A stretch of DNA of 14,550 nucleotides, from assembly GCA_964648705.1 (NCBI GenBank), contig CAZYOI010000012.1, positions 1 to 14,550 on the forward strand. Reading direction: 5' to 3'. How positions within the stretch are numbered: the first letter of the stretch is position 1; each line of letters begins with the position of its first letter. The notes under the pieces are model-generated. The model was not told the origin of the DNA and made no database searches. It saw nothing but the letters and a program-made list of their open reading frames with translations. Shown piece by piece: positions 10,720 through 14,550 of this stretch. Source of the stretch: CAZDXV01 sp964648705. GTDB taxonomy: Bacteria; Patescibacteriota; Minisyncoccia; Minisyncoccales; GWA2-38-27. The position numbers and the translations under genes are program-made.

Positions 10720-12485
10720 CCCTTAAAAACCTTTAAAAAGACACTGGAAGGAATATTAACCCTTCCTTTTTCTTTTAGCATCTTTTTTCCTTTCTTCTGC
10801 TTCTCCAAAAGCTTTCTTTTTCGAGAGTAATCTCCCCCGTACAAAGAAGCTGTAACATCTTTTCTTCTGGCTCTAATAGTTTCTCTAGCTATTATCTTCC
10901 CTCCTACAACAGCCTGCAAAGCCACTGAAAACTGCTGGGGAGGAAGATGCTTCTTTAGTTTTTTAACCAAACTCTTCCCTTCCAAAAAGGCCTTATGCTC
11001 TGGAACTATTTTAGAAAAGGCCTCTTCTTTTACGCCTGCCACTAAGATCTCCATTTTTACCAAATCCCCCTCCCTGTGCCCTATAAAGCGGTAATTCAAA
11101 GAAGCAAAGCCCTCTGTGGAGCTTTTCAGCTTGTCGTAAAAACCTGATATTATCTCCCTTAAAGGAGCTTCATAGATTACAATTAATCTTTCTGCGCCCA
11201 GATAACGGCTCTCCATATACCGGCCGTCCAAGCTGTTGGCAAGCTCTAAAACCTCTCCTGTAAACTTAACCGGGCCTATTATCTCAAGCTCCACCCAGGG
11301 CTCTTTGGCTCTGTCTATTTCAGAAGGATCAGGCCAGTCGGAAGCTGAGTATATCTTCTCTTCTTCTCCCCCTTTTTCTATAAGATAAACAACAGAAGGA
11401 GAGGATATTACAAGATCCAAAGAAAACTCCCTCTTTAGCCTTTCTGATATTATTTCCGCATGAAGGGTGCCTAAAAAACCGCACCTGAATCCCCTTCCTA
11501 AAGCCTCTTTGGTTTCAGGCTCTGCCGTAAAGGAAGGATCATTAAGCTCAAGCTTGCCTAAGGCCTCTTTTAGCAAATCGTAGTCGTCCGGGTTTTCAGG
11601 ATACAAACTTGCAAAAACCATAGGCTGGGGCTCTTTGTATCCCGGCAGGGGCTTTACAGGCTCCTCTTTCTTGAAAATGGTATCTCCGACTCTTCTCTCA
11701 CCCGTCTCCTTAATTCCTGTGGCAATATAGCCAACTTCCCCCGCAGAAAGCTTTTTTTTAGATAAGAACTCAGGGACAAAAAATCCCAAATCCTTAACAT
11801 CGCCTTCTCCTTTTGTCTCAAAAAAACTTATCTTGTCCCCTTTAAAAACCTCCCCGTCTACAACCTTGACAAAAGCTATAACCCCCTTATAGAGATCATA
11901 CTCGGAATCGAAAACCAGAGCCCTGAAAGGACTGTCCGGACTTTCCTCGGAAGGAGGTATCTTTTCTACAATTCTATCCAAAACCTTTTCTATGTTAGTC
12001 CCCTCTTTAGCTGAAATCCTTAAAACTTCCTCTTCTGAAACATTAAGAAGGTCTGTCACCTCTTTTACTGTCTCCTCAACCCGGCTCTGGGGAAGATCTA
12101 TTTTGTTAACAACCGGAATCAAAACAATATCCTGCTTTTGAGCCAGTTCCAGATTAGCCAAAGTCTGGGCCTGAATGCCTTTTGAAGCGTCAACCAGAAG
12201 AACAGCTCCTTCTACGGCGGCCAGAGATCTAGAAACCTCGTAAGAAAAGTCAACGTGGCCGGGAGTATCCACTAAATTCAAAATATGCCCCTTATACTCT
12301 ATTCTAACGGGCTGAAGCTTTATAGTAATGCCCCTCTCCCTCTCCAAATCCATAGAATCTAAATACTGGGGTCTCATTTTAGAACCGGAAACAGCCCCCG
12401 TTATTTCCAAAAAACGGTCAGCCAAAGTAGACTTGCCGTGATCAATATGCGAGATTATGCAAAAATTAATCTTCTTTTGATCCAT
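10716..12485 (-). CDS. lepA: Elongation factor 4 (LepA), ribosome GTPase
   Basis: 589 aa, close to the E. coli length. GTPase motifs: P-loop SHIDHGKST (12-20), switch I RGITIK (51-56), DTPGH (73-77), NKID (127-130). It has the LepA-specific C-terminal domain and ends RVNIPSSVFLKVFKG, which separates it from EF-G. EF4 acts on the ribosome, affecting translocation and subunit assembly. The start at 12485 lies within the last 20 bp of murJ and has no Shine-Dalgarno, so it is probably translated by coupling to murJ. Its stop codon is embedded in the -35 box of the next promoter, and I see no terminator after it. Confidence 0.96.
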   Translation of the reverse strand: MDQKKINFCIISHIDHGKSTLADRFLEITGAVSGSKMRPQYLDSMDLERERGITIKLQPVRIEYKGHILNLVDTPGHVDFSYEVSRSLAAVEGAVLLVDASKGIQAQTLANLELAQKQDIVLIPVVNKIDLPQSRVEETVKEVTDLLNVSEEEVLRISAKEGTNIEKVLDRIVEKIPPSEESPDSPFRALVFDSEYDLYKGVIAFVKVVDGEVFKGDKISFFETKGEGDVKDLGFFVPEFLSKKKLSAGEVGYIATGIKETGERRVGDTIFKKEEPVKPLPGYKEPQPMVFASLYPENPDDYDLLKEALGKLELNDPSFTAEPETKEALGRGFRCGFLGTLHAEIISERLKREFSLDLVISSPSVVYLIEKGGEEEKIYSASDWPDPSEIDRAKEPWVELEIIGPVKFTGEVLELANSLDGRYMESRYLGAERLIVIYEAPLREIISGFYDKLKSSTEGFASLNYRFIGHREGDLVKMEILVAGVKEEAFSKIVPEHKAFLEGKSLVKKLKKHLPPQQFSVALQAVVGGKIIARETIRARRKDVTASLYGGDYSRKRKLLEKQKKGKKMLKEKGRVNIPSSVFLKVFKG

Positions 12486-14145
12486 TGAATTTTCTGTTTA
12501 AAGGCAAAAACCTCTTCAAAAAAGAGGACTTTATCAGCAAAACCTCGGGAGATTTGAAAATCAAGCTTAAAACGAAATAGATAAAAGCTGCTGCTAAAAC
12601 AGTAATCAAGGTTTGTAAAAACACTTCCCGGAAGCTAACTAAGCCCCAGAACATCCCTGTAAGCTGCCTTACAAAAAAAGCTAAAATAATCATAATAATA
12701 GAGGCCGACAAAACCCTTCCCAAGGAACCCATAATATCTGCTGTCCTAAAATCCCCTATTTTCCTGTACAAAAAGAAAAGCATTAAAACAAGCTGAAAGG
12801 TAACAGCCAAAGACAAAGCCAAGGGCAGCCCTATAACAGATATATTCTCTATTCCCTGCAGCCTTAAAACCTCAACAAAGAAATCCCTTAAAAAAGAGCC
12901 CCTTAAAAGGAAGACAAAAAGAAAGCTCAAAACAACATTTAGGCCCATAGAAAAAACACTAATTAAAACAGGGGTCTTGGTATCCTGCAGAGCAAAAAAG
13001 GCCCGGGTCAGCAAGGGATTCAAACTGCCTCCAAATATGCCCAAAGCAAATACCCCTAAACAAGCTGCTGTCAAGCGGGTCTCCCACCATCCAAACTCCC
13101 CCGTTCCCAGAACCAAGCGGACAATCTGGGCTCTCAGAAGAAACATCAAAAAAACAAGAGGAATTATTAAAAAGATAATCTGGCGCAGAGACAAAGAAAA
13201 ATTATCTAAAAACTCCTTTCTTTGGCCGTTGGCCCAAAAACGAGAAAATACAGGAAAAGAAGAAACCGCAAAAGAAACCCCTATCAGGCCTATGGGAACA
13301 TAATGAAGATTATTGGAAAAGTTAAAAATAGCAATGCTTCCCACAGCCAGAGTAGAAGCTATAGAGGTGATTACAATCAGATTAATATGATAGGCGGCAG
13401 TCCCTATAGTCCTGGGAATCATTAAATAGAAAAGCTTAACTAATCCTGGAAATTTAAAATTCAATATGAGCTTGTATTTAAACCCAGCGGACAAAGCTGC
13501 CGGAACCTGTATCAAAAGATGAAAAAGAGCCCCTAAGATAACTCCGTAAACCAAACCGTAAACGCCGAACAAAGGAACTAAAAACAAAATACCGAATATT
13601 ATGCCTAAGTTATACAATATAGGAGCTAAAGAATAAGCTAAAAACCTGTTAAAGTAATGAAGAATGCCAGAAAAGATAGAAGAAAGTCCGAACAAAACAG
13701 GGCTTAAGAACATTATCCTGGTCAAGTCAATAGTAAGCTCTTTGCTGGCCCCTGAAAACCCTGGGGCTATTAAATGGATAAGGTAAGGGGTAAGAAGGGC
13801 CAGAATACCGCATATTACGACAAGCAGAACCAAAAAGGAATTAATCACATTGGAAACAAACTCCAAAGCCTCTTCCGGCCATCCTTTTTCTTTCTTTTTA
13901 AAATATTCAGAAAAGACAGGAAGAAAAGCCGCTGTAATTCCTCCAACAATCAAAATGCCGTAAACAAAATCAGGAATACGGAAAGCGGCAAAATAGATAT
14001 CAAGCTCTTCTCCCGCCCCGAAGCGCCCGGCCAAAAGCCTGTCTCTAACCAAGCCTAAAACGCGGCTTATAAAAACAGAAACCGCTATTAAAAAGGCAGC
14101 AAAAGCAACTGTCTTTGTCTCTGATTTAAAGATTCTTTTTATCAT
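12466..14145 (-). CDS. murJ: Lipid II flippase MurJ
   Basis: 559 aa with multiple hydrophobic helices, as in the MOP superfamily. The N-terminal signature VSRVLGLVRDRLLAGRFGAGEELDIYF-type region (residues about 24-50) is diagnostic for MurJ/MviN, and a conserved Arg-rich first loop is present. MurJ moves the peptidoglycan precursor lipid II across the membrane, so this organism makes peptidoglycan, in line with ftsEX and the FtsB-like gene. It overlaps lepA by 20 bp. The ribosome binding site is poor and the predicted transcript starts only about 5 nt before the ATG, so translation may be nearly leaderless. Confidence 0.94.
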   Translation of the reverse strand: MIKRIFKSETKTVAFAAFLIAVSVFISRVLGLVRDRLLAGRFGAGEELDIYFAAFRIPDFVYGILIVGGITAAFLPVFSEYFKKKEKGWPEEALEFVSNVINSFLVLLVVICGILALLTPYLIHLIAPGFSGASKELTIDLTRIMFLSPVLFGLSSIFSGILHYFNRFLAYSLAPILYNLGIIFGILFLVPLFGVYGLVYGVILGALFHLLIQVPAALSAGFKYKLILNFKFPGLVKLFYLMIPRTIGTAAYHINLIVITSIASTLAVGSIAIFNFSNNLHYVPIGLIGVSFAVSSFPVFSRFWANGQRKEFLDNFSLSLRQIIFLIIPLVFLMFLLRAQIVRLVLGTGEFGWWETRLTAACLGVFALGIFGGSLNPLLTRAFFALQDTKTPVLISVFSMGLNVVLSFLFVFLLRGSFLRDFFVEVLRLQGIENISVIGLPLALSLAVTFQLVLMLFFLYRKIGDFRTADIMGSLGRVLSASIIMIILAFFVRQLTGMFWGLVSFREVFLQTLITVLAAAFIYFVLSLIFKSPEVLLIKSSFLKRFLPLNRKFNGSKED

Positions 14146-14156
14146 CTCAATCTACT

Positions 14157-14185
14157 ATTTTATCTTAAAACAGAGAATAACTCAA
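14157..14185 (-). promoter_or_regulatory. Promoter of murJ-lepA
   Basis: On the minus strand, TTGAGT (14185-14180), 17 bp, TAAAAT (14162-14157). Transcription should start near 14150, about 5 nt before the murJ ATG. Its -35 lies 4 bp from the -35 of the divergent rnpB promoter. Confidence 0.65.
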
Positions 14186-14189
14186 ACTA

Positions 14190-14217
14190 TTGACAAAAAA
14201 GCATAATCTGATAGAAT
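14190..14217 (+). promoter_or_regulatory. Promoter of rnpB
   Basis: TTGACA (14190-14195), 16 bp, TAGAAT (14212-14217). Transcription should start near 14224, which matches the start of the P1 helix. Confidence 0.82.
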
Positions 14218-14221
14218 AAAA

Positions 14222-14550
14222 ATATCCCGGCAAGACGAGTGATCGCTCCTTACACAAGGAGAGGAAAGTCCGAACACTCATTGCTCAAAAAGAGCTCTAA
14301 ACAGGAGCAGTTGACAAAACTGCCGCTCCAAAAGGAGTAGAGGTGCGAACAGAAACGTATTAGGCGGAAACGCTTAATAATTCCTTCAAGGAATACTTCT
14401 GCGGCAACGCAGAAATGAAACGGCTAAATCCTTTCTGGGTGCAAGAACAAACCAGAAAAACGAGAAACGACTCATTTTTCTGGAAAAAGTAGTTCGCAAA
14501 GATAGATGATCACATAAAACAGAATTCGGCTTACGGTCTTGCCGGGATAT
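14222..14550 (+). ncRNA. rnpB: RNase P RNA
   Basis: The catalytic RNA that cuts tRNA 5' leaders. Conserved blocks are present: GAGGAAAGTCC at 14261-14271, GGTGCGAACAGAAACG at about 14342-14357, and the 3' block ACAGAATTCGGCTTA at about 14519-14533. The 5' end (ATATCCCGGCAAGAC, 14222-14236) pairs over 15 bp with the 3' end (14536-14550), forming helix P1. That pairing ends exactly at the window edge, so the RNA is about 329 nt and essentially complete; its terminator lies beyond. Confidence 0.95.

Noticed and set aside
12977..14058. Plus-strand ORFs within murJ
   Set aside because: They are antisense to a well-conserved membrane protein and have no recognisable motifs or ribosome binding sites.
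1..14550. CRISPR array, insertion sequence or integrase
   Set aside because: I saw no regularly spaced repeats, transposase or recombinase motifs on either strand.

Overview
The window looks like a compact chromosome segment from a candidate phyla radiation (Patescibacteria) bacterium, probably of the Parcubacteria type. The grounds are gene overlaps of a few bases, very short intergenic regions, several small proteins of unknown function, a small single-helix protein of a kind I associate with Parcubacteria, and a core of ordinary cell-division and translation genes. The lineage is inferred, because there is no marker such as 16S. RF2 keeps a classical in-frame UGA frameshift site, so UGA is read as stop; this argues against the UGA-glycine groups (Gracilibacteria, SR1).

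Positions 1-2960 hold an AT-rich accessory island. A LexA repressor, with DNA-binding domain and self-cleaving S24 peptidase domain, is fused in frame to an N6-adenine DNA methyltransferase. It converges on, and overlaps by 11 bp, a PD-(D/E)XK nuclease that is the likely restriction enzyme. The fusion suggests a restriction-modification system whose methyltransferase is its own SOS-type repressor; this is the main candidate for an undescribed system. The nuclease N-terminus appears split by one missing base in an A6 tract.

Positions 2960-4380 hold a small radical-SAM RiPP cassette: a SPASM maturase and a 52-residue Cys/Gly/Asp-rich precursor with its own strong promoter and ribosome binding site.

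Positions 4388-7150 form a minus-strand operon, prfB (RF2)-ftsE-ftsX-tRNA-Gln, with overlapping genes. Upstream of it lies an orphan structured RNA of about 380 nt (7235-7621) with a consensus promoter and a strong terminator; I could not match it to tmRNA, SRP RNA or RNase P RNA.

Positions 7653-9281 hold four small minus-strand genes of unknown function, two of which are zinc-ribbon paralogues. Then come tRNA-Thr and tRNA-Gly (abutting), an FtsB/DivIC-like division protein, and a divergent 31-codon membrane protein whose start codon lies 6 bp from that of the FtsB-like gene.

Positions 10017-14550 hold a zinc-finger/HTH protein, lepA (EF4), murJ (lipid II flippase) and, divergently, rnpB (RNase P RNA), which reaches the end of the window.

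Promoters throughout match a sigma-70 consensus closely (TTGACA, 16-18 bp, TATAAT-like) and are packed tightly: terminator T-runs or stop codons merge into the next gene's -35 box.
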